Positions 1 through 10,977 of a stretch of DNA of 64,000 nt are shown here, one piece after another. The stretch spans positions 248,001 to 312,000 of the forward strand of contig JAHLTZ010000032.1 of the NCBI GenBank assembly GCA_025786725.1. Direction: 5' to 3'. The position numbers and the translations under genes were made by a program. Below the pieces are notes generated by a model. It was not told the origin of the DNA, ran no database searches, and was given only the letters and a program-made list of their open reading frames with translations. Within the stretch, counting starts at the first letter, position 1; the number at the start of each line of letters is the position of its first letter. This DNA comes from Syncephalis fuscata (lineage: Eukaryota; Zoopagomycota; Zoopagomycetes; Zoopagales; Piptocephalidaceae).

Positions 1-152
1 TAAAGAAGTAGGAGAGATTAATGAATAAATACCGTCAAGTATATCCAATCATATTAACGTGTATTGTGTAAACAGTGCATACAACGCACACAGTATGTAT
101 TCATTTTGTTTCTTCTTCTTTTTCTTTTATAACTACAAGTAGAAAGTTAAAT
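1..152. other. Left-edge AT-rich non-coding stretch
   Basis: Upstream region of the CSTF2 gene. It ends in a pyrimidine-rich run (TTTCTTCTTCTTTTTC type) just before the first ATG, as is common for 5' leaders in this window. I see no gene in it. Confidence 0.5.
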
Positions 153-1961
153 ATGAATCCATCGGCACCAAGAAGTAGTAGTAATCGTGCTCCGTCACGT
201 ACGGTGTTTGGTAGGCAGCAGCGATTAATGGAGAGAATAAATTGCGATCAGTAATCTAACAGCTATAACAGTGGGCAATATTCCTTATGACTTTACGGAA
301 GAGCAGCTAGTGGATATCTTTAAGGAAGTAGGGCCGGTCAAGTCACTTAGGTAATTAGTTTGCGTTCTACATGAGTGGATAGAATGGAAACTAAATAGCA
401 ATATCTAACACTATAATAGACTTATGTTTGACCGTGAAACGGGAAAGCCGCGCGGCTATGGATTCTGTGAGTTTTTTGATGCCGAAACTGCTGGTAGTGC
501 CGTAAGAAATTATAAGCTATTATGGTATCCTTTATTATTAGTGTTGTTACGTAAATACACGTTACAATAGGTATTAAACATAGCTGAGAATTACAGCGGT
601 CTCTCTGGACATGAATGAACAAACGAACAAACGAATGAATAGCCATTGGTATTTATTCTATAGCAATACGTCATAGACGTATCAATGCTATGTAGTCAAT
701 GGAGGCGGCAATCTAAATGATTATCCACCTACCAATTCTTCTTCTTTACTGAGTAATTACGATGTAGGAGGCCGTCCATTACGTGTAGACTTTGCCGATG
801 TTGAAATGACCCGACCCACTGGACAAGATGGACAACAACAACAACAACAGCAGCAGCAGCAGCAGCAACAACCTCCATCTCAATCAGGTTTGCCACCACC
901 ACCATTACCTTCATCTCAAATGGCACCATCTTCAATGGCTCAGTCAGGTCCTGGCTCTTTAGGTCAACGTGGACCACCACCAAATACAAGAGATTATCGA
1001 CCTTATGACGAGGTATACATATTAATGAATCATTTGTCATTTATAGCTTACAAGTGATAATACCCATAGCGACCACGACATGCCGGTCTACCCGATGATA
1101 GTATGGGCCATCCAGGTGGACAGTCCTCACAGCCACCGACACCCAATGTACCATCTACTGAACTTATTGCCAAAGCATTGGCTAATTTAAATCAGTCGCA
1201 ATTACTAGAAGTTATACGGCAATTAAAGGCAAGTATATTTTTTTAGTTGCTTACTATACAATTAACTATAACAATCTGTATATCATATTAGGCTCTGGCT
1301 GTAACACATCCTCACCAAGTACGTACTCTACTACAGCAAAATCCACAGCTATCCTACGCTGTGCTAGATTGTCTAGTCAAGTTGGGGCTAGTAGATACAA
1401 TGGCTATTCAAGTAAGTTATACCAATACAATAATAGCTATGCAGTTGAATCTAAATAATGCCATTTATTCTACTATAATACATAGAGAGCCCAAGGTGGA
1501 CAGATGACTGGACATGCTATGGGTGGACTTGCTCAGCCAGCAGCACAGCCACCACCACCACCACCAACATCACTTCAATCGGCCTATGATTTAGTTAATA
1601 CGCTTAATCTTTCTATGCCACCACCACCACCAACAGGAGGAGGAGTGTCACCCAATCAACTACCACCGCCACCACCACCTAATGTAGCTGCACTAGGTAA
1701 GTAATTATATTACAACAACAATCAATTGATTATATATATGTATATGTATGTCCAGGCGGTGCAGTGGATCCATTACAGCAACAAGCAGCCTTGCTTCAAT
1801 TGTTCAGTCTAACTCCTCAACAAATTGATCAATTGCCACCAGCTGAACGAGCCATTATATTGCAACTGGTAAGTATCGACTATTACGCTATTATAACAAA
1901 CGTTACTGACTAGTTGAACCGATGATAATAGCGTAGCCAATTGGGCGCTGGTTCAGTATAA
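153..1961 (+). CDS. CSTF2: Cleavage stimulation factor subunit 2 (CstF-64/Rna15)
   Basis: RNA-binding subunit of the nuclear mRNA 3'-end cleavage and polyadenylation machinery. Spliced reading from ATG 153 gives an N-terminal RRM with RNP2 (VFVGNIPYD) and RNP1 ([10 protein letters not shown]), closing with [11 protein letters not shown]. Next come a poly-Gln tract, the CstF hinge helices (about 1140-1410; [14 protein letters not shown]...[15 protein letters not shown]), Pro-rich linkers and the CstF C-terminal helix bundle ([20 protein letters not shown]), stop at 1959-1961. The domain order is complete for the family. Most introns are GT-AG. The junction inside RRM helix 2, about 512-753, is unusual: joining AVRN to NYDVGGR in frame needs AT-AC ends or a U12-like GTATCCTTT donor (see findings). 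Identification is from conserved motifs and is firm; that one exon boundary is not. Confidence 0.93.
832..872 (+). repeat. CAA/CAG poly-glutamine tract in CSTF2
   Basis: A mixed CAA/CAG run coding for about 13 glutamines directly after the RRM. It is a translated trinucleotide repeat and is likely to vary in length between strains. Confidence 0.9.
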
Positions 1962-2086
1962 TCAGCAATGCTTATTGTGCTATTACTTGAATAAACCAAA
2001 GAAAACATTTAGTCATAATAAACAATTTAGTAGATGGGTCATAGCAACAACAATGGTTTAATAGAGTCTAGTGTCTACAATGCTAT

Positions 2087-2868
2087 TTAACGTGCTTGGC
2101 CATACTGAACATTACCGCGCTGTTGGCGTTTTTCCATTTTTTGTTGTCGTTTACTCTTGGATGCTTCTTGATCTCCTCCTTTGTTGCCATTACCGCCAAA
2201 GCCTAACATAGGGGCTACAAATCCCCAGATACTATAGAAGGCATAACATGGAATCTACAGATGGTAGACGGTTAGTGTGTTGTTATTGTATCTCCAGACC
2301 AGTGGCACTTACCACTAGATAGAACCACCAAACAGACGACCAAGCTAGACTGCCTAGATGCACGAACCAAGTGACATATAGAATATCAAACATATAACTA
2401 GACCAGTGCCCATTCAAATGTCCAAATTAATCCAAAATGGATAAGAGTAGCCATCAAGTACTTACGATGTAAGACCGGGTGCATTTAGATCGTCACCGCC
2501 CGAAACAATAGCGCCAGACATATCCCGTTGTGGCTGGGCCATACTTGCAAATTGGCGATAGATAAAAAGTGTAGGCAGCCAGGTGAGCAAATAGCGGATA
2601 ACGCGATAAAATGTCACATCGGCATTGTACCAGCCAAATTGAACAACGATATACGTTATCTAATAAAAGTTTACCATACAATAAACAATGATCAGCGCAC
2701 TTGGACTTTATGATTTGTATAATACTAATTACATTAACGATTAGCATGCCCCATTGGACGTTACGTAGAATACGTGCGTTTTCAATTGCTGTTTTCTTGG
2801 CTGATTTGTTTGCCTAAAGAAAAGTGCGTTAGAATCGGTATGAAGCAAAGTAGCAAGCTATTTACCAT
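2087..2868 (-). CDS. SND2: SND2/TMEM208 ER-targeting membrane protein
   Basis: Small ER membrane protein of the TMEM208/SND2 family, which acts in SRP-independent targeting to the ER. The first coding exon is only the ATG (2866-2868), followed at once by a GTAAAT donor. The next exon reads ANKSAKKTAIENARIL, then a membrane segment (WGMLIVNVISIIQII). Later exons give LFIYRQFASMAQPQRDMSGA, the family's loop after helix 2, then GGDDLNAPG, aromatic membrane segments (WSSVWWFYLV; CYAFYSIWGFVAPMLG) and a basic tail rich in Lys, Arg and Gln ending in ARQ..QYGQAR. The join between the first membrane exon and the exon containing FGWYNADVTFYR is unresolved: the frame changes near 2650 and only a very short GTAAAC..TTAG candidate is visible, so a base error is possible. 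Confidence 0.8.
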
Positions 2869-3937
2869 GTTGGGTGTCACAAAAAGGAAAGAGATGAGTT
2901 GCGATAATTAATTTACAAATTATAACAGCTACTTTTACGTATTAATTATGGTAACAACACAACATTTTACGTTTATTAATTAAAATCAATAAAATTTCTG
3001 TAAATACGCTATTACTGCTGCATGTATATCTATGTTGTAAATCGTGCAATAATAACCTGCCATCTATACTGCCCAACAAGTGGCATCAAGCCATTCGGTA
3101 TCAAGCTACTTGGCTGTAATGATCAGCTTGTAGACTAGCACGTTGCTTATTTCCATTTTAATAAGAGCAATTTCGCTTAAACTTAACGTAGAGTGCACGT
3201 TACGCAAACGACCAAGTGGTATGTGCGCTGTAGGACGTCAGAAATTAAGCCGGTGATTTGCTGCTTTACATAAAATCACTGAGAAGGACCCTTTTGCCTA
3301 TAGCGAAGAACGGCTGGTTTAAGCAACATGGCTCAATATGGCTCGGCAATAGTGTCTAGCCTTTGCGCAACTAGGTGTTACGAAGCCATAATAGCAGACG
3401 GGCGATGATCCGCGACAAGCATCGTTCCATAAAGGTCAGATTAAGCAATATTTGACCTAGTCGGGATAGTAGTACACGTGCCACTTAAAAAGCAAAGCCA
3501 CGTCCAGCAACATACGCCACAATACAGTGCTGATTATTAGCGTTTAGTACATTGTATTTAGTGTATAATTTACTACTAAATATCTATTATATTACAGTAT
3601 ATTCTATCATTTGTTTATTTATTATCTATTTGCTATAATGAACCCAAATTAACGTGGCGGTGTTGCTATTTAATCAACGGAGTTTTAACACTAAGCATGG
3701 CTGCAGTTCCGCTCGAGTTACCTAAAAAGGATGAGCATTGTTCGTTGTAACTTTAGCGTTACTCGATAATGACTGCTATTCAGCTATATATATACTCTGC
3801 CAATTGTACTGCATTTCTTTGCTTCCATAGCTACTCTTGTATCTAGTTCTTATTCTATTCTGTTCTATTCTACTAGCACGACGACAACTATCACTGCCAT
3901 TATTTTATTACTTTTACTACTATCACTTCTTATCACC
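2869..3937. other. 1 kb intergenic region with a less AT-rich core
   Basis: No convincing ORF. The part from about 3060 to 3540 is noticeably less AT-rich than other spacers and contains short inverted repeats, for example AGGTCA..TGACCT around 3432-3462. The right end (about 3830-3930) is pyrimidine-rich and is probably the 14-3-3 leader. A structured RNA is possible but unproven. Confidence 0.35.
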
Positions 3938-4701
3938 ATGTCTACGGATCGCGTCGCGCTTATTGAAAAGGCCGCACAGGCTCAAACATACGGCCGCTAC
4001 GAGGAAATGTTTGAATCGATCGTCAAGGCTATTCGAATTGATAAGAATGTCAATCTTGAAGAAATGAAGCTGCTCTCGTTTGCCTATAAAACCGTAATTG
4101 CCCTCCGTCGTGCTCGTTGGCGCATGCTTAACATGAGTGAAGAGCGTGTATCGGCCGAGGGCGATAATCTACGGATTGAGCAAGTTAAACAAGATCGCAG
4201 CCAAGTCCGGGATGAACTATTAAAGATTTGTCAAGAATTTGATAGTATATTCGGCGAGAATCTTATTCGTGATGTCCAGCCTGCTGAATGTCATTTGCTA
4301 TATTATAAAATGTACGTATTATTGCTACTTGATTTATTAGCACCATAACTAATCGATTTTATAGGAAAGGCAACTACTACCGGTTTATGACTGAGTTTTC
4401 ACTTGGACCCACATGTCAAGAAAGTGTAGCTGCGGCCGAAATTGCCTACGTGCATGCAACCGAAATTGCTCGGTCCAAGTTTGAGCCAGTCCATTCACTT
4501 CGTCTTCATGTAGCATTAAACCATGCAACATTCCGCTACGAGATTTGCAATGACACAGAACATGCCTACGAGATTGCCCAAAAAGCAGTCGACGAAGCAG
4601 ATGCCATGATCAATGATCTATCTGAGAAAACCTACCACGATAGCATTTTTATGCTAAAACTATTGAAAGACCAATTAAGCGTTTGGGATGCTAATTTCTA
4701 A
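3938..4701 (+). CDS. BMH1: 14-3-3 protein
   Basis: Dimeric phosphoserine/phosphothreonine-binding adaptor of the cytosol and nucleus. Exon 1 (3938-4311) starts MSTDRVALIEKAAQAQTYGR and exon 2 starts at 4365; the GT-AG intron is 53 nt and removing it gives YYKMKGNYYRF, matching the family. The classic segments follow: YEEMFESIVKAI, LSFAYKTVIALRRARWRML (equivalent of the NLLSVAYKNV signature), AAEIAYVHATEIA and KTYHDSIFMLKLLKDQLSVW. The length, about 235 aa, is normal apart from a short C-terminal tail. A pyrimidine-rich leader just upstream suggests strong expression. The single intron is unusual here, where most genes have many. The symbol is by family analogy. Confidence 0.96.
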
Positions 4702-4806
4702 TTCTTCGATCGGCTCTTATTACTGTGCATATAAACTTTTTCGTTTTTCTTAATAAAATGGTCATTTATATATATATATGGTTTATTTAATTAGTTAGGT
4801 CATCAT

Positions 4807-6392
4807 TTACAAACACGTAAGATGATAGGCTTGTCGGTGAAACGACAGACTAGCCAAACCATTAACGGCCAGTATCTCGGCTCCTTTCTCGTCGACCGTA
4901 ACAATTGGATAGCGAGCAACTGGTGGAAGGAACTTGTTAGACGGTGAGTCGAAGCAGAATAATTTATTACAAGTTTGACAAGGTCGTATCATTAAATCGT
5001 GATGACTCACTAGCCAATCCTAATTAAAAAATACAATAATTAATTAGAAAACTATTGTGTATTATGGATTAGTAATGATTACCAGAAAATAAATAACTGC
5101 TAGTTTCGGATAGTCCATTTCAAGTTGATCGGCCACTAATGTTGCATTGCTGGTCATCATACGATAAGCTGACCATGGTGATTCCTCCCAAGTGGACTAA
5201 ATTGATTAATTAACATGTTAAATTAAATACTCACCAATGGCACATTTACTTACTCGATCTTTGGCCGTCTCACGAATAATAATACGATAAAGAATTAAAT
5301 CGTTATTTCTTAATCCAATATCTAATAAAGCCACAAATGTATCGTTGACTTTCATCTAAATCGTGCAATATTAGTAATATTCTTTAATACTGCCACTATT
5401 GTTTACTTCAATGCCTTGTGATAATCCAGTCATTCCATTCATATAATTTACTGCAACATTAACATTGGACTGTTGTGCTCTGGACACTAATGAAGGAATT
5501 ACTTTAGTTTTTAATATATCTCGTACAGGATGAGCTGCTGTTTCTGATTTGACTATATCCGACAATGATACATCTTGCCTATAATAAATAATAATAATAA
5601 ATAAATAATACTACTATACAATCAATATTACATTATAGAATCTTCTTCAATAGAGCTCACTATAGGTGATTGTGCTCTATGCTGTTGATCATGTCGTCTC
5701 CATGATTCAAATCGTGTTTTCATTTGATCTTTAACAAGTCTATTAATTAATTAATTAATCAGTCAATTATAATAATTATATTAAAATATCATCTATTATT
5801 ACCTCATAACTTCCGTTTGATCTATCGTAGATCGTGTATTAGATGTATTAATATTTGGTTTTCTATAATAACAATAACAACAACAATAATAATAAATTAT
5901 CTTATTAATGTTATTTGTAATATCAATTACATATCCTGTTCTTTAGTCGATACATTTATATTAGGTACTGGTAACTGATTAATAGCTTTAAATAGATCTA
6001 TCAAATGTATGTCAGCATTATTTTAACTAACTAGTTTATAATACTTACCCGTTTGTTGCTGTACTTGAGTATTCAATTTAGTCAATTGATCTAATGCTGT
6101 TTGAGCCAATAATTGATATTGATCGGCACTTTTCTCCTCTAATATATTATATTCAATATACATATATACACTATTAATATATCTAATATACCTGCTATTG
6201 ATGTAACTGTATTCATATCTTGTAACAGTGTATGAGCAGCACTACGCACACCACGAATCTATATATAAATAGCCATATATATATATATATATATAAAAGA
6301 TAGTTTAGTATCAACTAGATTCTATATACAAAAATTACCTGTGCCAACATGCTATCAACTGCCTCAACACGACTTGTAATAGACGTGGCCAT
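4807..6392 (-). CDS. MED27: Mediator complex subunit 27 (MED27)
   Basis: Subunit of the Mediator coactivator, bridging transcription factors and RNA polymerase II. Multi-exon gene starting MATSITSRVEAVDSMLAQ at 6392. The N-terminal half is helical (IRGVRSAAHTLLQDMNTV, YQLLAQTALDQLTKL), followed by a Ser/Thr-rich linker, then SLVSRAQQSNVNVAVNYM. The C-terminal domain shows the MED27 zinc-ribbon-like signature: SHHDLMIRPCQTCNKLF with a CxxC pair, and an ending with a conserved His/Cys pair (HRQAYHLTCL). Several short AT-rich introns were inferred from GT-AG ends; not every junction was traced. The start lies 281 bp from the divergently transcribed ASF1 start, so the two probably share a promoter region. 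Confidence 0.8.
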
Positions 6393-6673
6393 ATTGTATT
6401 GCTTAATTCAATTTATATGTTAATACTATATAAATTCCAATAGAACCTGTAGTGCCAAAAGAGAAGAGAAACGAGAAGAGCACAATAGAAAACGGTGACG
6501 CGACTTTCCTCCACTTTCCATTTTCCTTCTTTCGCCTTCCTTCTTTCTTCTCGCGGATCTCCAGTGTTATTGTCGTACCTGTACTTTTGCTACTCTTTCT
6601 CGTTTAGTTGCAACGTCTTCGACAGCTTTCTTCTTCTTTTCACGTTCTTTCTGTATTTGCGCATCACATTATT

Positions 6674-6834
6674 ATGAGTGTGGTCAACATTCTCAACGTG
6701 CAAGTCTATGACGCACAAACTTTGTTTACTACACCTTTTAAATTGGATATCAAGTTTGAATGCATTTCTGAACTTAAAGAAGGTAATATATTTGTTTACA
6801 TGCTATATTGTTTATTTGTTTAATATAAATGCTG

Positions 6835-6871
<37 letters not shown>

Positions 6872-7471
6872 GCTTAATAGATCTGGAATGGAAGCTGATC
6901 TATGTCAGTTCAGCTTTATCTGAAGAACATGACCAGGTTCTTGACTCAATTATGGTCGGTCCAGTGCCGGTTGGTGTTAACCAGTTCACCTTTGAAGTAA
7001 GAACATATACTAATGACTCATAATTACAATAGTACTAATAAACAACGATACTTTTAATTGTGACACTAGACTGATGCACCAAACTTGAGTTTAATCCCAC
7101 CAGCTGAACTACTCGATGTTACCGTGCTATTGTTGACATGCTCTTATCGAGGCAAGGAATTTGTACGCATTGGCTATTACGTCAATGTTGGCTATTTAGA
7201 CGAGGAATTAAAGGAAAATCCACCTGCATCACCCATTGTGGATAAGCTGTATCGTAACGTATTGGCTGAAAAGCCCAAAGTCACTCGTTACTCAATCCCA
7301 TGGTAAGTTATTAAATGAAAATACACGTCAATCATACTAATGACACCATAACAATAACAATAATAACAACAATACAATATAAATAGGGATACCAATGCTG
7401 ATGATCCATTAGTAACTGAACACCAAATGGCCGATCAAACTATTTCAACCTCAACTTCTATGGCCATGTAA
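6674..7471 (+). CDS. ASF1: Histone chaperone ASF1
   Basis: H3-H4 chaperone for replication-coupled and replication-independent nucleosome assembly. Four exons: [15 protein letters not shown].., then [39 protein letters not shown] and the final short exon after SIPW. It carries the conserved core: [44 protein letters not shown] and [15 protein letters not shown]. The first intron contains an (AAT)n run. ATG 6674 was chosen because it starts exactly at the conserved MS.VNI N-terminus; an upstream in-frame Met lies in the leader. The C-terminal tail is short ([12 protein letters not shown]) and lacks the long acidic tail of budding-yeast Asf1. Confidence 0.96.
6835..6870 (+). repeat. (AAT)n microsatellite in ASF1 intron 1
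   Basis: About 11 uninterrupted AAT units directly before the exon that reads [10 protein letters not shown] simple repeat, translated only if the intron were retained. Confidence 0.9.
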
Positions 7472-7735
7472 TAGCAGAATTACACTCATCTACGAAAGAG
7501 AGAAAGGAGGAAAGAGATGCCAAATATTATTAAATCCAATTTGTACTCAATTCTCTGCATATCAAATGAATAACATGTCATTGTTCTACTTTTACTTAAA
7601 TAACTCGTTAGATATAGTGTATGCAATCCATTTCGATCTTTCATTGAGTCAAACACAATAACAAGCAGATAATAAAGACATGGATTAACACATACGAGAG
7701 CATGATCATAAGATCTGATCTACTTTATAGAAAAT

Positions 7736-8742
7736 TTAAGCAGATTCCTTGCCCTTGGAGTATTGGGTGCGATCGCGACGCTCAATGGCGACTTGGCGAT
7801 CCTTGGTCAAGTGCAATTTGGTGATGACCACGTTGGATGGGTGGATACCGACGGGGATGGAGGCACCTAATGCGTATCATATCGATATTTAATTAATATT
7901 ATTACAAATTACGCTATTTGTTTGTTTTTTACTTACCGTTGACCTTGTCGCGTGTAACACGTTCGATGTGGATGACCCACTTCTTACGGTAGACTTGCAC
8001 CACCTTGCCTTCACGTCCCTTATAGGTACCGCGTACCACTTGGACTTCATCATCGGCGCGAATGGGAACCGAGCGAACCTATTTGTTAATAATAGGTAAC
8101 GCGTAAGTATGGGCTGATTAAGCAATGCATAGTCGATGTATGCTGGCATTTAGCGCTATTTATGCTGCTATACTTACGTGGTGCTTTTCACGGAGATCCT
8201 TGGAGAGCTGAGAGCTCATGATCTTGTGGCGCAAGTGGGATGGAGCCGAGAAGTGTGCCTTGCGGCACTTGCGGCGCGAGGAGGAAACGTCTATTGAATA
8301 GCAACCAAACAAATAGTAATTAGTATTGCTATTGCTATTATAACTATCTCTACTTTGTATATAGTATGTAATAAACAAGTAGTAATACTCGTATATTAAG
8401 ACATATATGTTTGCCTTAATGATTCAGTTATTACGCAAATGTTTATACCATTGAATAAAACATGCTGACTGCTACTAAATTACTGATTCAAGTACTAGTA
8501 ATAAAGAATGCTGGTCGTCGTTACTATGCTAACTAATAGTAAGGTACGCGCGGCCTAGTTTATATAGACCGTCTTTGTACTGCTATCAGTATAGATATTG
8601 AAGCTAGACGGCAGCATATATCCACGAGTATAGCTATACCGTCCATTCATCCATCCATATATGCATCCATCCATCCATCCATCCATATATCTAATGGTTA
8701 TCTAAGTGTCTATACATGCTACATACCTTGGCTGAACTTCAT
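7736..8742 (-). CDS. RPL26: 60S ribosomal protein uL24 (RPL26)
   Basis: Large-subunit ribosomal protein near the exit tunnel. Exon 1 codes only MKFSQ; spliced reading continues [19 protein letters not shown], then [19 protein letters not shown] (KOW motif), [21 protein letters not shown] and [19 protein letters not shown], ending KGKESA with stop at 7736-7738. Length and sequence are typical of eukaryotic uL24. The first intron (8291-8726) is 436 nt, long for this window, and sits right after the start as in many fungal ribosomal protein genes. Coding GC is clearly higher than in the flanks, consistent with high expression. Confidence 0.97.
8642..8690. repeat. CATC/CCAT tetranucleotide repeat in RPL26 intron 1
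   Basis: An imperfect run of CCAT units inside the long first intron of the uL24 gene. It has no coding role. Confidence 0.8.
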
Positions 8743-8976
8743 CGCGACAGGCTACGACTGGCGAAAGCGACTAATGCGATTCTTTGCCAAATGGAAGAGG
8801 AGGAGGAGCCCGTTTGCTGGTTGGGCGGGCAGTGTCACTCTGTTGAGTGGTGGTCGCAGCTGTCGCCATGAGTGAGCGGCTATTTCTCCCTCATTGTGTA
8901 TATGTGTGTGTGCGTGTGAATGATAATAATAATAATAAGTAATCACCAAAAACTGTATCCTTATAATCACGTGACT

Positions 8977-10649
8977 TTATTCATCCTTTACATGTTTCTT
9001 TTCCTGTTGTGGTCGATACCAAAACTGATAATAGGCATATACGCTTAGTGAAGTCATAAAGAAACACCAAAACAAAATAACACTTAAAGGCGCAGATTCG
9101 GTAAATTCACCACGGCTATACTTGACAATGACCAATAATTCAGTGGCAATATTGGCCAGTTGAAGCCAAGAGTGCGACCCAAGTCGTTTACAATCCCTAT
9201 AGCATTTAAAGTTAATTAATAATAACAGTAATAAAATAAACACTTACTTGTTTGATGCATATTCATATATTCACGCATTGCTGGAACGCTAAATGCAAAC
9301 ATAATAGCCAAACGGAAAGTTACAAGCCAATGTTCTGGTGGAATCCAAAATAGATACTTAAGATAAAAGACATTGACTTCACAGGCTAGCCACTAGATAT
9401 TCCATTGCTATGTATTAGTAGTTGCATATCCGTAAACCCATTTAACTTACAATAGCTGATAGCACAAGCATCATACTGAATTTTTTAAAACTCTTATTGG
9501 CACCCCATTCAAATTTGGTCCAACTATGCGGTGTAAATTGCTGTACAGTACGTCGTACTTTGCCCGAATACTCGGGAATATCACGAATACCCTCCCAACG
9601 ATATCCCTATTAACAGCCATTAAACCTTGCTATTAAATATTATAATAAATTGAATTTACCTTCATTTCAAGATATTGACACGTCTTCATACCGAAATAAA
9701 TGCCCAACCAATTGCAAACTAATACATCCAAAATCCACTATTAAAAATAATAATTAGCTAATATTGCTTATATAATAGTAACACTTACATGATCCCACCA
9801 ACATTCAGCGAAATTAGGCAATTGATGTTGTAGGGAATATTCCATAATTTCAAAAAATACTGACATAATCCACGCGAACGTATAATCGCGAATAATCATT
9901 GCTTTGGCCCACCAGCCAAAGGCATGGGCAAATACAAATATATCTATTTGATTCATCAAATTATCCCAACTAAGTTCGCAGTTATCAGCATAAGAACGCT
10001 CCGGTAAAGGTGCGCCCAATTCTGGTGAAATATAAGCAAATAGTTTACGTGTATCTTCCTTATTCTGTATACCATTATAGTTTATTTATTAATTAATTAA
10101 CTAATGCTATTATTAAAACTACTTACTTGAAACAATATAAACGTTAGAAACATTTGATACAAAACACTAATGCCTAAAGATATACGCCATACAGCTGGAT
10201 GTGGACGAATAAATGGACCATCTCGGAATTGTATAAGTCCTATAACTAGAAATGTAATACAGCAAATAACAATGCCTCTAGATAGTATAATTAATACACA
10301 TAATGCTATATAAGTAACTATTTACCGCTTGATATTAGTCACTCGATCGCCATCATCGGTAAGTAGAGCCAGATACACAAATACAGCGAGTGTTACGAGT
10401 AGTAGTGAAATGTTATGCGGTTTATCTATTATAAATACATTCTTTATTATCAGTTCATGTCGTTATAGTCTATCCATATGACTTACAAAGAAATGTAATA
10501 GTTGGATCTATTTCATCGGCAAAAGGTTTAGTAAAGATGTGATCGCGATTGACACGTCTGGTCGACAGTTCAGCAGACTCGGTGATTGCGGAGGCATCAC
10601 TGGAATCTCCAGGGTCTTGCGCGGAATATCTTTGGCCACGAGTACGCAT
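8977..10649 (-). CDS. Base-exchange phosphatidylserine synthase (PSS1/2 type)
   Basis: Multi-pass ER membrane enzyme that makes phosphatidylserine by head-group exchange on phosphatidylcholine or -ethanolamine. The start MRTRGQRYSAQ at 10649 is the first ATG after an in-frame stop. The family core is unmistakable: SYADNCELSWDNL, QIDIFVFAHAFGWWAKAMII, RDYTFAWIMSVFFEIMEYS, LQHQLPNFAECWWDH, then GYRWEGIRDIPEYSGKVRR and several membrane helices, ending YRPQQEKKHVKDE. Many short introns. To my knowledge most fungi make PS with the unrelated CDP-DAG enzyme Cho1, so this family is notable here. Whether the genome also has Cho1 cannot be seen. Confidence 0.92.
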
Positions 10650-10977
10650 AGTTGTTCATACAAATAGGTGCGTACCAGTGGAGTCTACACTACTGCCAGA
10701 AACCGCCGTAAAACCGCCGAGAAAAGACAAAGCAATGCAAGAAATAAACAACAGCGGTAGAATCACCTCACTTGCAATGTGATAGGAAAGGAATAGGATA
10801 GCCAAGGATGAGAAACAAGTGAAAAGAGAAGAGAATAGAGTCGGTAAAGTGTAAAGTCATCATTAAATGACGATCCATGATGACATGAATTTTTTGAATC
10901 TAGTTTTATTAAATAATCAAAACTGGATCCATATACAAAGCATTAATACTTACACACTCTATCTTCAAGTATTGGCA
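10650..10977. other. Short spacer between tandem minus-strand genes
   Basis: Holds the 5' side of the PSS gene and the 3' end of the TMEM70 gene. No other gene is visible. Confidence 0.4.

Noticed and set aside
3330-3345. A 13-base word (GCTCAATATGGCT) shared with about 19768
   Set aside because: Shared 13-mers are expected by chance in a 64 kb AT-rich window.
8955-8963. GTATCCTTA, similar to a U12 5' splice site
   Set aside because: It lies just past the 3' end of the minus-strand PSS gene, on the opposite strand, with no exon upstream.
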